The notes beneath the pieces are model-generated. The model was not told the DNA's origin and ran no database searches. It saw only the letters and a program-made list of their open reading frames with translations. Shown here one piece after another: positions 17,220 through 25,065 of a DNA stretch of 39,286 bases. Position 1 is the stretch's first letter. Every line of letters begins with the position of its first letter. The position numbers and the translations under genes were made by a program. The DNA is from Streptococcus cristatus (GTDB lineage Bacteria > Bacillota > Bacilli > Lactobacillales > Streptococcaceae), in NCBI RefSeq assembly GCF_003943505.1, contig NZ_RJPS01000005.1:116049-155334 (forward strand). The letters run 5' to 3'.

Positions 17220-18125
17220 TTATCCTTCATCATCAAGAGATAGAATCTCCAAATACATATCCAATCTTTCATTGATATATTTGGCAAATAAATCCTCCAT
17301 TGCCGATAAACTTCCTTTTGAGTGAAAGTCATCAAATGCTTGGTAATAGGCCAATCTATCCGTAAATTTTATATCAATCGGTGGATAGCCCGCCTTCATC
17401 AACTCCAAATTCACCAAGAGCCTCCCCGTTCGGCCATTGCCGTCAATAAACGGATGGATACTCTCAAAGGCAATATGAAACTGAGCTAGCTTGGTCACCA
17501 TATTTTCCTGACTTACTGCATAGTCCACTAGGAGCTTTTCCATCAATGGAGCAATCATATACGGCTGAGCCGGTTCATTGGCTGCTCCCATGATGCGCAC
17601 CGGGACTCTCCGATAAATGCCTCGGTCATTTTTTTTATCCGCTAATACTAGATAATGAATATCCTTTATCATCTGTTCTGACAAAGGCTGGTTCTCCTCA
17701 ACAAGCCTTTGAACATACTGAAAAGCCTCCTGATGACCGATTGCCTCCATATGATCTTTTAAAGGCTTTTGGTCAATAGTCAATCCACGCAGGACCAAAT
17801 CTGTCTCACGCAAGGTCAGTGTATTGCCCTCAATAGCATTTGAGTTATAGGTATATTCGACTGCAAACTCTTCATTCAGCCGCTCCAACTCTCCATCCGT
17901 CAAAGGACGAAGTTTTGATAACTGCATCATCTTTTCATCAATCAAAGGCAAGAGACTCTCTGCTTTCTTATAACGGCCATCCGCTGGCTTTCTGGCATCT
18001 GAGGGAATCCTCCACAAACGCCCTTCTTGGACAGCACCCGTAATCTTTCCCTGACTGCACAGAGACCGAACTCGACGATCAGAAATACCCCAGAGATTAG
18101 CTGCCTGCCTCACTGTCATATACAT
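17220..18125 (-). CDS. Fic family protein with N-terminal DNA-binding domain
   Basis: This 301-residue protein starts MYMTVRQAANLWGISDRRVR. GGAG five bases before ATG 18125 decides the start over GTG 18131. Residues 1-45 resemble a MerR-like helix-turn-helix with wing (GRLWRIPSDARKP). The Fic core motif HPFIDGNGRTGR spans 224-235, which is complete and predicts AMP transfer or a related modification of a protein hydroxyl. SNAIEG at 95-100 fits the inhibitory motif (S/T)xxxE(G/N) placed before the core, so the enzyme is self-inhibited (class II). It is coupled to hsdR. Fic proteins often accompany type I systems, though the target is unknown. Direct repeats upstream may be its own binding sites. 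Confidence 0.92.
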   Translation of the reverse strand: MYMTVRQAANLWGISDRRVRSLCSQGKITGAVQEGRLWRIPSDARKPADGRYKKAESLLPLIDEKMMQLSKLRPLTDGELERLNEEFAVEYTYNSNAIEGNTLTLRETDLVLRGLTIDQKPLKDHMEAIGHQEAFQYVQRLVEENQPLSEQMIKDIHYLVLADKKNDRGIYRRVPVRIMGAANEPAQPYMIAPLMEKLLVDYAVSQENMVTKLAQFHIAFESIHPFIDGNGRTGRLLVNLELMKAGYPPIDIKFTDRLAYYQAFDDFHSKGSLSAMEDLFAKYINERLDMYLEILSLDDEG

Positions 18126-18149
18126 GAGCACTCCTCACTTTCTCCCTCT

Positions 18150-18158
18150 ATTATAACA
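18150..18158 (-). promoter_or_regulatory. Extended -10 promoter for fic-hsdR
   Basis: On the minus strand TGTTATAAT (TG-n-TATAAT, hexamer 18150-18155) lies 25 bases before the start codon. No -35 box matches well; the region upstream is occupied by the TTCCG repeats. Confidence 0.65.
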
Positions 18159-18163
18159 TAGTT

Positions 18164-18225
18164 CGGAACAATACGAGGGTTAACGGAACAATATTTGTAG
18201 ATTAACGGAAGGATAATAAACGGAA
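18164..18225 (-). repeat. Four TTCCG direct repeats upstream of fic (possible operator)
   Basis: On the minus strand TTCCG occurs four times in the same orientation, with the matching CGGAA starting at 18164, 18184, 18206 and 18221. Three copies read TTCCGTT and two share ATTGTTCCG. Spacings are 20, 22 and 15 bases. The nearest copy sits just upstream of the extended -10. They could bind the HTH domain of the Fic protein or another regulator. Confidence 0.55.
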
Positions 18226-18298
18226 ATAATATGTAGGCCTACACATTAGTCTTATAAAACTCACTATTCCCAATTATGTCCCCATTACTTACAAATAT
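18226..18298. other. Non-coding spacer with a 12-base palindrome
   Basis: Between the TTCCG repeats and the RexB-like stop lies a short non-coding stretch. It contains the perfect palindrome TGTAGGCCTACA at 18232-18243. No gene or T-rich terminator is visible. Confidence 0.5.
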
Positions 18299-18777
18299 CT
18301 AATTAGTCTTTCTTTTTTCCTTTTCACTATCTAAACTTAAACATAGAATCTTTCTAAAAGTTAATACTAAACTACATAGCGATAAAATGAAATACAATAA
18401 ACTTCCGATAAAGATGCTCATACCCACATGTACAATATTTACTGAGTTATTTTGTTCAAGAGATATAAAAATAGAAGGAAAAATTAATAATAGTACTGAT
18501 AAAATCGACAGATCAAAAAGTTGTTTCATTATTAGCAAGTCTAAATTCAGAGTTTTTAGTTTTTTGATAAATGGATTGTCCGATAAAAATGAAGTAATAC
18601 TAAATGAAGCTATAAGTACACCTGATATAAAAATAAGGACATTTTGAATAGATGATAGAAAATCTGCATAATTCTGAAAAACGGACAATTTGATTGGACA
18701 TATCAAAAAATACAAAGCTACTAACAAAGAAAGGAAAAAAAATATTTTTTCTCGTGTTTTCTAATTTTAGTAATCAT
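18299..18777 (-). CDS. RexB-like four-helix membrane protein, apparently frameshifted near its start
   Basis: The main frame encodes four membrane helices: FFFLSLLVALYFLIC, VLIFISGVLIASFSITSFL, LFDLSILSVLLLIFPSIFI and IGSLLYFILSLCSLVL, with a short KEKRKTN tail. Only a poor TTG start (18727) lies in this frame. ATG 18777 overlaps the upstream gene's stop by 11 bases, as coupled genes do, and encodes MITKIRKHEKKYFF in another frame. One base missing from the T8 tract (18735-18742) or A6 tract (18745-18750) explains the break; restoring it gives 159 residues. Lambda RexB is 144 residues with four helices and follows RexA, a very similar layout. RexB is a membrane protein that depolarises infected cells. 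The assignment is inferred from size, order and topology only. Confidence 0.6.
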
Positions 18778-19612
18778 TCAAATACTCTTCCCTTACTTTA
18801 TAAGCTCTTTCAAGTTTATCATAAAAGACATTGTTATCAACTTCATCTAGATAATATTTTTCATAATAGTTTAACTTATGAGTTACTAAATCAATTATCT
18901 CTGAGTCACCATAAACAGACATAGTTCGGATCTTCATATTCTGGTTATCTTTATACGAACACAATTCGTCTATAGCGCGTTTAATTCTATTTTTATTTAA
19001 ACTAACTCCCTTTATTCTCATTTCCATACTTTGTGCCGACATCTCTTTAGCAAATTCAACACCACTATTAATATCCTTTACTTGCTCTGAGAATAACGAT
19101 AAATTTTCTGGAATAGCAATTGAAAAAACAACGTCATGGATATGTCGCATGTTATTTAGATTTTCAATAGCATTTTTATCCTTTATAATATTAAATTCGA
19201 ATTCTCTATAATCAATACCAACCTTTAAGGCTATGAATTTTCTTAATTCTTCTATTGTAGTTTGAGATTTACCACGTTTCTGAACTAAAATGCTATTGTT
19301 GAAATCATATAAAAATTGAGCGTCATTAGCTATTCCTTCGGTATCTTCTTTTTCTACTATATCTCTATTTTGAGTCTGAATATCATCTATCTGAATATCT
19401 TGATTCAAATCAACTTTTGTAATAGTAAATAATAAATAAGTATCCGTTTTTCGAATATCGCTACGTAAATAATAAGATAGATTTCCAATAGATTCTGTAC
19501 TAAGTGGTGTCGTTGGATTAATCTCAGCAAAAAAAGCATTAATCTTTGAAACGGCATTTTCTTTAGAAACAACTTTATAAAACAGACACTTGAATTCGCG
19601 TTCTACAACCAT
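18767..19612 (-). CDS. RexA-like soluble protein, partner of the membrane gene
   Basis: This 281-residue soluble protein starts MVVEREFKCLFYKVVSKENA. Perfect AGGAGG formed by the last hsdS codons precedes ATG 19612, which directly follows the hsdS stop (TAGATG), so it belongs to the hsdMS operon. I recognise no catalytic motif. It has an N-terminal alpha/beta region, an acidic linker (about 75-95), a segment QFLYDFNNSILVQKRG, and a charged helical C-terminus. Lambda RexA is 279 residues, cytoplasmic, and acts as the sensor for RexB. The length, gene order and partner match, but sequence identity is not demonstrated. It is AT-rich relative to flanking housekeeping genes. Other defence families with a soluble plus four-helix pair, such as Kiwa, are alternatives, though Kiwa has the reverse order. 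Confidence 0.6.
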   Translation of the reverse strand: MVVEREFKCLFYKVVSKENAVSKINAFFAEINPTTPLSTESIGNLSYYLRSDIRKTDTYLLFTITKVDLNQDIQIDDIQTQNRDIVEKEDTEGIANDAQFLYDFNNSILVQKRGKSQTTIEELRKFIALKVGIDYREFEFNIIKDKNAIENLNNMRHIHDVVFSIAIPENLSLFSEQVKDINSGVEFAKEMSAQSMEMRIKGVSLNKNRIKRAIDELCSYKDNQNMKIRTMSVYGDSEIIDLVTHKLNYYEKYYLDEVDNNVFYDKLERAYKVREEYLNDY

Positions 19613-20869
19613 CTACACCCTCCTCTTCCCTGTCACATAATCATAAATAAGAGTTTGTCGTTGTTTGTTAATATTATCAATTTGCTTGTTTTTTATTTGA
19701 ATTAGTTGATCAATTTGAACTGTTTTCTTATCTAGAAAATCGGCAATTTTTTGTTGCTCAACAAGACTTGTTGGAAAAGCAATTTTCATATTTTTTATAT
19801 ATTCCCAACTTGCTCTAGGCATTTTACTACCATAAGTAGAAGTATTAACTTCTTCAATAAAACTATCACTTTGAATAGCATAGTAGAGAAAATTCATGTC
19901 TAATTCTGAAGATTGAAACACAAGAAATTCTGAGCTAGCTGTTGAAGGGAAGGTAGCTCGCCAATATTTTCTCAAATATGGTCTAAGCTTTCCAAATAAA
20001 ACATCTCCAATTTCGACTACAATATTTTCACTCTTATCAACTTGTATACCAGTTTCAACAAATTTCCCAGTTTGACTTTCTATATTTTCTAATCCGATAT
20101 AAGGTACAGAAGAGTTTGTTATTCTTTTTTCACTTCGAGTAGTTACTAAATATCTTATTTTAGAAATCTCCCACCCTTCAGGCACCTGCCCAATCCAGTC
20201 GATACCTGAATCTTTCATTGGGACTATTTTATCCAATCCTTTTGTGACGGTCTCATAAATCAAGCTAGCGCCGTAGTCTTTGAGTTTTTGAATTTGCTCC
20301 TCCAGTAGTGCTTTAGCTTTATCTAATTGGACGGTTTTCTTGTCTAGAAAATCAGCAATTTTTTGTTGTTCTTTGATATCAAATAGAAGAACAGTGATAT
20401 TTGAAACTAACTGTAAGTTCAGTCCATCCCTATCCTCGCCTTTTAAACCTCTTATGTAAGAGTACCCAGCTTTAAAAAAGTAATATAAATACTGATTATT
20501 TAGCCTGTTACCATCGACTATAAACGAGGCCAAAGATTGATTTGATGCCGTTTCAATAGCTAAAATTGCTACAGTACCTTTTGTTTTTCCTTGCCCATTC
20601 ATAGCAAGCATTACCGTGCCAATAGGCAACAGTTTTGTCGAAGACTTCTTCAATGCTAAATTTGTTATAGTTTCAGCAGTATATTTTACAATTTCCTGAT
20701 TAACTTCACCAGATGACATCCAATTTATATCCCCGTTCCAAAATAACAAATTATTTCTATCGGGAGTCGCACCTGCAGATATTTTTGAAAAATACTTAAC
20801 TTTCCCACTCTCCCACTCTTCTGGTATCTGCCCAATCCAGTCAATGCCACTCTCTTTCATCCTAGTCAT
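19613..20869 (-). CDS. hsdS: Type I restriction-modification specificity subunit
   Basis: This 418-residue protein starts MTRMKESGIDWIGQIPEEW. The frame is open much further upstream, but that part overlaps hsdM; ATG 20869 overlaps the hsdM stop and has GAGGAG in front. It has two target-recognition domains in tandem. Each is introduced by MK(E/D)SGIDWIGQ(I/V)PE and closed by EQQKIADFLDKKTVQ(L/I)D plus a long helix, the conserved regions that contact HsdM. It sets the bipartite DNA target. The matching DNA repeats around each domain could support domain exchange by recombination. Only one hsdS and no recombinase gene are visible, so it is not an obvious inversion locus. Confidence 0.94.
   Translation of the reverse strand: MTRMKESGIDWIGQIPEEWESGKVKYFSKISAGATPDRNNLLFWNGDINWMSSGEVNQEIVKYTAETITNLALKKSSTKLLPIGTVMLAMNGQGKTKGTVAILAIETASNQSLASFIVDGNRLNNQYLYYFFKAGYSYIRGLKGEDRDGLNLQLVSNITVLLFDIKEQQKIADFLDKKTVQLDKAKALLEEQIQKLKDYGASLIYETVTKGLDKIVPMKDSGIDWIGQVPEGWEISKIRYLVTTRSEKRITNSSVPYIGLENIESQTGKFVETGIQVDKSENIVVEIGDVLFGKLRPYLRKYWRATFPSTASSEFLVFQSSELDMNFLYYAIQSDSFIEEVNTSTYGSKMPRASWEYIKNMKIAFPTSLVEQQKIADFLDKKTVQIDQLIQIKNKQIDNINKQRQTLIYDYVTGKRRV
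19719..19757 (-). repeat. Direct repeat in hsdS, copy A (conserved region after TRD2)
   Basis: This stretch is nearly identical to 20331-20369, including TCTAGAAAATC and GCAATTTTTTGTTG. It encodes the repeated EQQKIADFLDKKTVQ segment. The pair flanks the second target-recognition domain, 612 bases apart. Confidence 0.7.
20331..20369 (-). repeat. Direct repeat in hsdS, copy B (conserved region after TRD1)
   Basis: This is the partner of 19719-19757. A second repeated pair, encoding SGIDWIGQ(I/V)PE, lies at about 20184-20218 and 20827-20860, so both recognition domains are bracketed by homology. Confidence 0.7.
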
Positions 20870-22970
20870 GTTTGAGCTCCTCCAAGAGGGTTTGTAGTTC
20901 TTCTTCAAGCTCATAGAACTCTGCCAAGAGCTTCTCTGCACTTTCTGGGGCTTGGTATTGGTAGAAATAACGATTAAAAGGAATCTCGGCTCCATAGCCT
21001 TTTTCCTCATCAAACCAGTAGTGGGCGTCAGGTACATGGGGATAGACCTCACGCGCAAAGTAGGCTTCAACATCCTCGGTAAATTTGACGATTTCCGTGT
21101 CCTTGGTTGTCTTATCATAGACAATACCATCTGCTATCTCGCCAAACTTATCCTTCTTGGTCGTTGTGATAATTTCTGCTGTCTTATCCATCTCGCTCAT
21201 AACAAGCGAAATAGCATTGACATTAGCTGGTGTCACCTTCACCTCAGATAATAGCTCTCTGATTACCTGACTAAATTCCTCAAAATTAGGGTAGCTATCA
21301 TCAGTGATTCCAAGCCGGAGAGCATTTAATAACTGCTCCTGCTTAGTTTTCCCCGCTACTAAGTCTTGTATTTTCTTCTCATCTTTGGCTGTGCGAGGCT
21401 CCATTTCAAGCAGTTCCTGATATTGGTATTCATCATAAAGCTTGGCTACAAAAGGTACACTTTTAACCTTTTCGATGGTATCTTCAGTAATTCTGCCTCG
21501 ACGTTGCAGAGGCTGCATAACGATATACTCTTTATAAAGAAATTCTTTGTTATCAAATATTTTCACATGGTCGTTTTCTTCAAAGTTATGGTACCACTGG
21601 ATAATCTGCCGGATATTGTCCTCAGAAAGTTCACGACGCTTTTGTCCCAGAGACTTTCTCAATGGTACAAACTCTTCGGTCGCATCGATAAACTGTACCT
21701 TATTCCGACGCTTAGGAGCTTTACTTTTATTATAGATCCAAATATAGATGCCAATTCCTGTATTGTAGAAAAATTGACCAGGGAGTGCGATGATAGCTTC
21801 TATCAAGTCATTCTCTAAGATATAACGCCTAATCTGACTTTCTCCAGATGTTGTTCCACCTGAAAAAAGCGGAGACCCGTTAGAAATAATAGCTGCACGT
21901 CCATTTTTTTCTAGTTTAGCCAAGCCATGCAAGTGGAAAAGCAACTGAGCATCACCTGTTGTCGGAGTATTGACAAACCGGCCTTGTCTGCCATTGGTTG
22001 CCTCAAAGAGTTCTTGATCTTTTTTGACAGCCTGTTCTACACCATCATCAGCGTCCTTTCCTCCCCAAGACTGGCCAAAGGGAGGATTGGCAATGACAAA
22101 ATTCATCTTTTTGCCCGCAAAGGGATCACCATCTTTAAGAGTATCTGTCTTCACAAAGTAGTCAGAGTTTTCCTGCCGAATCAGCATATCTGCCCTTCCG
22201 ATACCATAAGTTTCTGAGAGATATTCCTGACCAAAGAGAAGAACATTCACTTCAGAATTCAAACGTCGAATATAACTTTTGGCTGTAGCCAGCATACCTC
22301 CTGTACCAGCAGCCATGTCTAGAATTTTGACTATTCTCTTATCTACAAACAGCTCCTCATCTGCTTCAACGAGCAGTAAGTTGACCATCAAAGCAATGAC
22401 CTCCCGAGGTGTATAGTGAGATCCTGCTTCCTCATTTTCAGAGAAACGGCGAATGATGTCTTCAAACATATAGCCCATTCGCATAGAATCCACTGTACTC
22501 GGGGATAGATCAATTTTGGAGAATTTCTTAATGACAGTGAATAGGCGTCCTGTCTGTGCCAAGGTATGGACCTGCTCCTTAAACTTAAGGTTTTCAATAA
22601 TGTCCTTTACTCGTCTGGAATAACCATCTAAATAAGCGAGAAAGTTTTCTTCGATTGCATCAGGATCATTTTGCAAATTTTCAAGAGTAAAAGGGCTTGT
22701 ATTATAGTATTTATATCCTGATATATCTTCAAGAATCTGTTCCGGTGTTTTTTTGTCTTTCTTGTAGGCTGCAATCACTTGATTCTTAGTTGGCAGTAAA
22801 GCTGCTTCTAATCTAGCTAATACAAACATGGGAATAATCACATCACGATATTTATCTGCACGATAGGCTCCCCGAAGTGTATTCGCAATAGACCAAACTG
22901 TGTTGACATCGCTAGAAATATTAACATCATTTTTCTGAAAAAGAGGAAGTTTCGATTTTAATTTTGACAT
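20862..22970 (-). CDS. hsdM: Type I restriction-modification methyltransferase subunit
   Basis: This 702-residue N6-adenine methyltransferase has the SAM motif DMAAGTGG (218-225) and catalytic NPPFG (295-299), preceded by the HsdM helical domain (WSIANTLRGAYRADKYRDVI) and YTPREVIALM. With HsdS it methylates the target; with HsdR it forms the restriction complex. It is longer than classical HsdM of about 500 residues because of a C-terminal extension with coiled-coil-like segments, as in many Firmicute homologues. The upstream sequence has no good Shine-Dalgarno motif and no clear promoter, although a terminator separates it from era. It begins the hsdM-hsdS-rexA-like-rexB-like unit. Confidence 0.95.
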   Translation of the reverse strand: MSKLKSKLPLFQKNDVNISSDVNTVWSIANTLRGAYRADKYRDVIIPMFVLARLEAALLPTKNQVIAAYKKDKKTPEQILEDISGYKYYNTSPFTLENLQNDPDAIEENFLAYLDGYSRRVKDIIENLKFKEQVHTLAQTGRLFTVIKKFSKIDLSPSTVDSMRMGYMFEDIIRRFSENEEAGSHYTPREVIALMVNLLLVEADEELFVDKRIVKILDMAAGTGGMLATAKSYIRRLNSEVNVLLFGQEYLSETYGIGRADMLIRQENSDYFVKTDTLKDGDPFAGKKMNFVIANPPFGQSWGGKDADDGVEQAVKKDQELFEATNGRQGRFVNTPTTGDAQLLFHLHGLAKLEKNGRAAIISNGSPLFSGGTTSGESQIRRYILENDLIEAIIALPGQFFYNTGIGIYIWIYNKSKAPKRRNKVQFIDATEEFVPLRKSLGQKRRELSEDNIRQIIQWYHNFEENDHVKIFDNKEFLYKEYIVMQPLQRRGRITEDTIEKVKSVPFVAKLYDEYQYQELLEMEPRTAKDEKKIQDLVAGKTKQEQLLNALRLGITDDSYPNFEEFSQVIRELLSEVKVTPANVNAISLVMSEMDKTAEIITTTKKDKFGEIADGIVYDKTTKDTEIVKFTEDVEAYFAREVYPHVPDAHYWFDEEKGYGAEIPFNRYFYQYQAPESAEKLLAEFYELEEELQTLLEELKHD

Positions 22971-23050
22971 ATATTTACTATATTTCTAATTTTTATTCTT
23001 ATTTTAGTATCTTTTTGGCGGAAAAAAATGTAGATCACCACTCGTTTGTA

Positions 23051-23081
23051 GTAAAAAGAGATAACAAAACGTTATGCTCTC
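23051..23081 (-). terminator. Terminator after era
   Basis: On the minus strand AGAG-c-ATAAC, loop GTTTT and GTTATCTCT form a stem followed by TTTTTAC. It separates the ybeY-dgkA-era unit from hsdM. Confidence 0.75.
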
Positions 23082-23129
23082 TTTCACTGCTATTTCAAAC
23101 ATAATTTTTCCAAGCTTGCTTAAAAAACC

Positions 23130-24029
23130 TCAATACTCCTTCTCATTATAGCCAAAGTCCGCTAAGTCCAGCTTCTTGTCCCGCCAGTTTTTCTTGACCT
23201 TGACCCAGGTTTCGAGGAAAACCTTGTCCCCCAGCATGAGCTCGATATCACGCCGAGCCATAGAACCAATTTTCTTAAGCATGGAGCCGCCTTTACCGAT
23301 GATAATGCCTTTTTGGCTGTCTCGCTCGACCATGATCGTCGCTCGGATATGGACCTTGTCCGTCTCCTCGTCTCGCTTCATGCTGTCAACAACTACCGCG
23401 ACTGAATGGGGAATTTCTTCACGAGTCAGGTGTAGAACCTTTTCACGGATCATTTCTGAAACCAAGAAGCGCTCTGGATGGTCGGTAATTTGGTCTTCTG
23501 GGAAATATTGGAAACCTTCCTCCAGATTTTCACTAAGAATATCAACCAGACGGGAAACATTGTTACCCTGCAAGGCTGAAATTGGCACGATTTCTTTGAA
23601 ATCCATCTGCTGACGGAAATCATCAATTTGCGCCAAGAGCTGATCCGGATGGACTTTATCAATCTTATTGACCACCAAAATAACTGGCACCTTAGCCGCT
23701 TTCAGGCGTTCGATAATCATGTCATCGCCCTTACCACGCGGCTCATCAGCCGGTACCATGAAGAGAACCGTGTCCACCTCACGCAGCGTGCTATAAGCTG
23801 CTTCCACCATGAAATCACCCAGAGCCGTCTTAGGCTTATGGATTCCCGGCGTGTCGATAAAGACAATCTGCTCCTTATCCGTCGTGTAAATCCCCATAAT
23901 CTTGTTGCGGGTCGTCTGAGCCTTATCGCTCATGATGGCAATTTTTTGCCCCATGACATGATTCAAAAAAGTTGATTTACCGACATTTGGTCGGCCTAAA
24001 ATGGCTACAAAGCCTGATTTAAAAGTCAT
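23130..24029 (-). CDS. era: Era, essential GTPase for 30S ribosome assembly
   Basis: This 299-residue protein carries the G1 motif GRPNVGKST (about 12-20), TTRNKIMGI switch I, G3 DTPGIHKPK, and G4 NKID. A C-terminal KH domain includes [20 protein letters not shown]. Era binds the 3' end of 16S rRNA and helps 30S maturation. YbeY, encoded two genes upstream, acts in the same 16S 3'-end processing step. It lies 15 bases after dgkA. The usual streptococcal neighbour mutM is displaced by the restriction island, yet the era C-terminus (FGYNEKEY) looks intact. Confidence 0.97.
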   Translation of the reverse strand: MTFKSGFVAILGRPNVGKSTFLNHVMGQKIAIMSDKAQTTRNKIMGIYTTDKEQIVFIDTPGIHKPKTALGDFMVEAAYSTLREVDTVLFMVPADEPRGKGDDMIIERLKAAKVPVILVVNKIDKVHPDQLLAQIDDFRQQMDFKEIVPISALQGNNVSRLVDILSENLEEGFQYFPEDQITDHPERFLVSEMIREKVLHLTREEIPHSVAVVVDSMKRDEETDKVHIRATIMVERDSQKGIIIGKGGSMLKKIGSMARRDIELMLGDKVFLETWVKVKKNWRDKKLDLADFGYNEKEY

Positions 24030-24044
24030 TGTTCTATTCCTTCT

Positions 24045-24449
24045 CTAAAAAATAATATCCCACAGTTTTGGCAGAAAGATAATCAAACCTGTGATAACTG
24101 CAAAACCAGAAACCACCAAAACTGCACCAGCTGCCATATCCTTGGCATTCTTTGCCCGCATAGAAAAGTGATAATCACTAGCCAGATCCACAACATTTTC
24201 AACAGCTGAATTCATGATCTCAAAAGCGATTACCAAAAAAATACTTAGCAGCAAGAAAAGCCACTCCGTCGCTGAAATCCGAAAAATCAGACCTGCAATG
24301 ATGGCAGCTAAAGCTGAAAGAACATGGCTCCGCATATTCTTTTCTTCCTTAAAAGCTGTGAAAATCCCCGTCAGAGCGAACTCTAAACTTGATATGACAT
24401 CTCGATTTTTCCACTTGCGCTTGTTATTTTTATTCTCTTGTAAGTCCAT
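24045..24449 (-). CDS. dgkA: Undecaprenol/diacylglycerol kinase DgkA
   Basis: This 134-residue integral membrane kinase has three helices and the family core [20 protein letters not shown] followed by [14 protein letters not shown]. In Gram-positive bacteria it phosphorylates undecaprenol to regenerate the lipid carrier for wall synthesis, and in streptococci it is linked to acid tolerance. It overlaps the 3' end of ybeY by 20 bases, so translation is coupled. Confidence 0.95.
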   Translation of the reverse strand: MDLQENKNNKRKWKNRDVISSLEFALTGIFTAFKEEKNMRSHVLSALAAIIAGLIFRISATEWLFLLLSIFLVIAFEIMNSAVENVVDLASDYHFSMRAKNAKDMAAGAVLVVSGFAVITGLIIFLPKLWDIIF

Positions 24450-24927
24450 AAGCTGTCAAAATTTCTTCCTGTAAGCCAAACATTTCTGCTTCTTCTTCTG
24501 GCGTATAATGATCATAGCCGTTGATATGCAGAAAACCATGCACCGCCAAAAAGCCCATCTCCCGCTCAAAGCTGTGGCCATATTCTTCTGCCTGCTCCCG
24601 CGCCTTGTCCACCGAAATGAAGAGCTCGCCAATATAAGCATCAAAATCCTCCAGCATCTCAGCCAGCTCAGGATCATCCGCCAAATCTTCCTCGTCAAAG
24701 GCAATATCCAGCTCTGGCTTGTATTCCAAGCTGATGACATCTGTCGGCCGATCTGTGTCTCGGTATTCCAAGTTGAGCTCATGGCTGCGCTCATTGGTCA
24801 CAAAGGTCACAGCCATTTCCTTATTTTCTTTGCCCGTTTTCTGAGCCGCAAACTCCAAGATTTCCTGAGTCTGCTTGATGATTTCTTGAGAAACCTGACC
24901 GGTTTCATCCACCATTTCGATATACAT
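24430..24927 (-). CDS. ybeY: YbeY, rRNA maturation endoribonuclease
   Basis: This 165-residue protein carries the metal-binding motif [11 protein letters not shown] (H-x3-H-x5-H) and the preceding [11 protein letters not shown] segment. It takes part in 16S rRNA 3'-end processing and ribosome quality control. It heads the ybeY-dgkA-era unit. A promoter with extended -10 (TG-n-TATAAT) lies just upstream. Confidence 0.96.
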   Translation of the reverse strand: MYIEMVDETGQVSQEIIKQTQEILEFAAQKTGKENKEMAVTFVTNERSHELNLEYRDTDRPTDVISLEYKPELDIAFDEEDLADDPELAEMLEDFDAYIGELFISVDKAREQAEEYGHSFEREMGFLAVHGFLHINGYDHYTPEEEAEMFGLQEEILTAYGLTRE

Positions 24928-24956
24928 ATTTTACCTGCCTTGCTAATATTACTTTT

Positions 24957-24965
24957 ATTATACCA
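24957..24965 (-). promoter_or_regulatory. Extended -10 promoter for ybeY-dgkA-era
   Basis: On the minus strand TGGTATAAT fits TG-n-TATAAT (hexamer 24957-24962), about 30 bases before the ybeY start. The -35 region is weak. Confidence 0.65.
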
Positions 24966-25027
24966 TATTTGGGCGCCTATGAGAGCATAAGCATTGTATT
25001 TGAACTAGGAGAAATCCTGATTTAAAA

Positions 25028-25060
25028 CCAAAAAAGGCTGAGAAAATCTCAACCTTTCTA
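25028..25060 (-). terminator. Terminator after tRNA-Thr
   Basis: On the minus strand AAAGGTTGAGA, a short T-rich loop and CTCAGCCTT form a stem followed by TTTTTT. It lies immediately past the tRNA 3' end. Confidence 0.85.
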
Positions 25061-25065
25061 TCGAG

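Noticed and set aside
18164..18225. CRISPR array
   Set aside because: The repeated unit is only 5-9 bases with irregular spacing and no cas genes; an operator fits better.
18299..19612. Kiwa defence system
   Set aside because: Kiwa also pairs a four-helix protein with a soluble one, but the order is reversed and the soluble protein is a different size. RexAB fits better, though neither is proven.
20870..21130. N-terminal extension of hsdS
   Set aside because: The extra 87 residues overlap hsdM out of frame. The HsdS start motif and a good ribosome site are at 20869.
14101..23081. Mobile element ends, integrase or att sites for the restriction island
   Set aside because: I found no transposase or integrase gene and no clear terminal repeats; the tRNA nearby (25066-25138) is not at the island edge.
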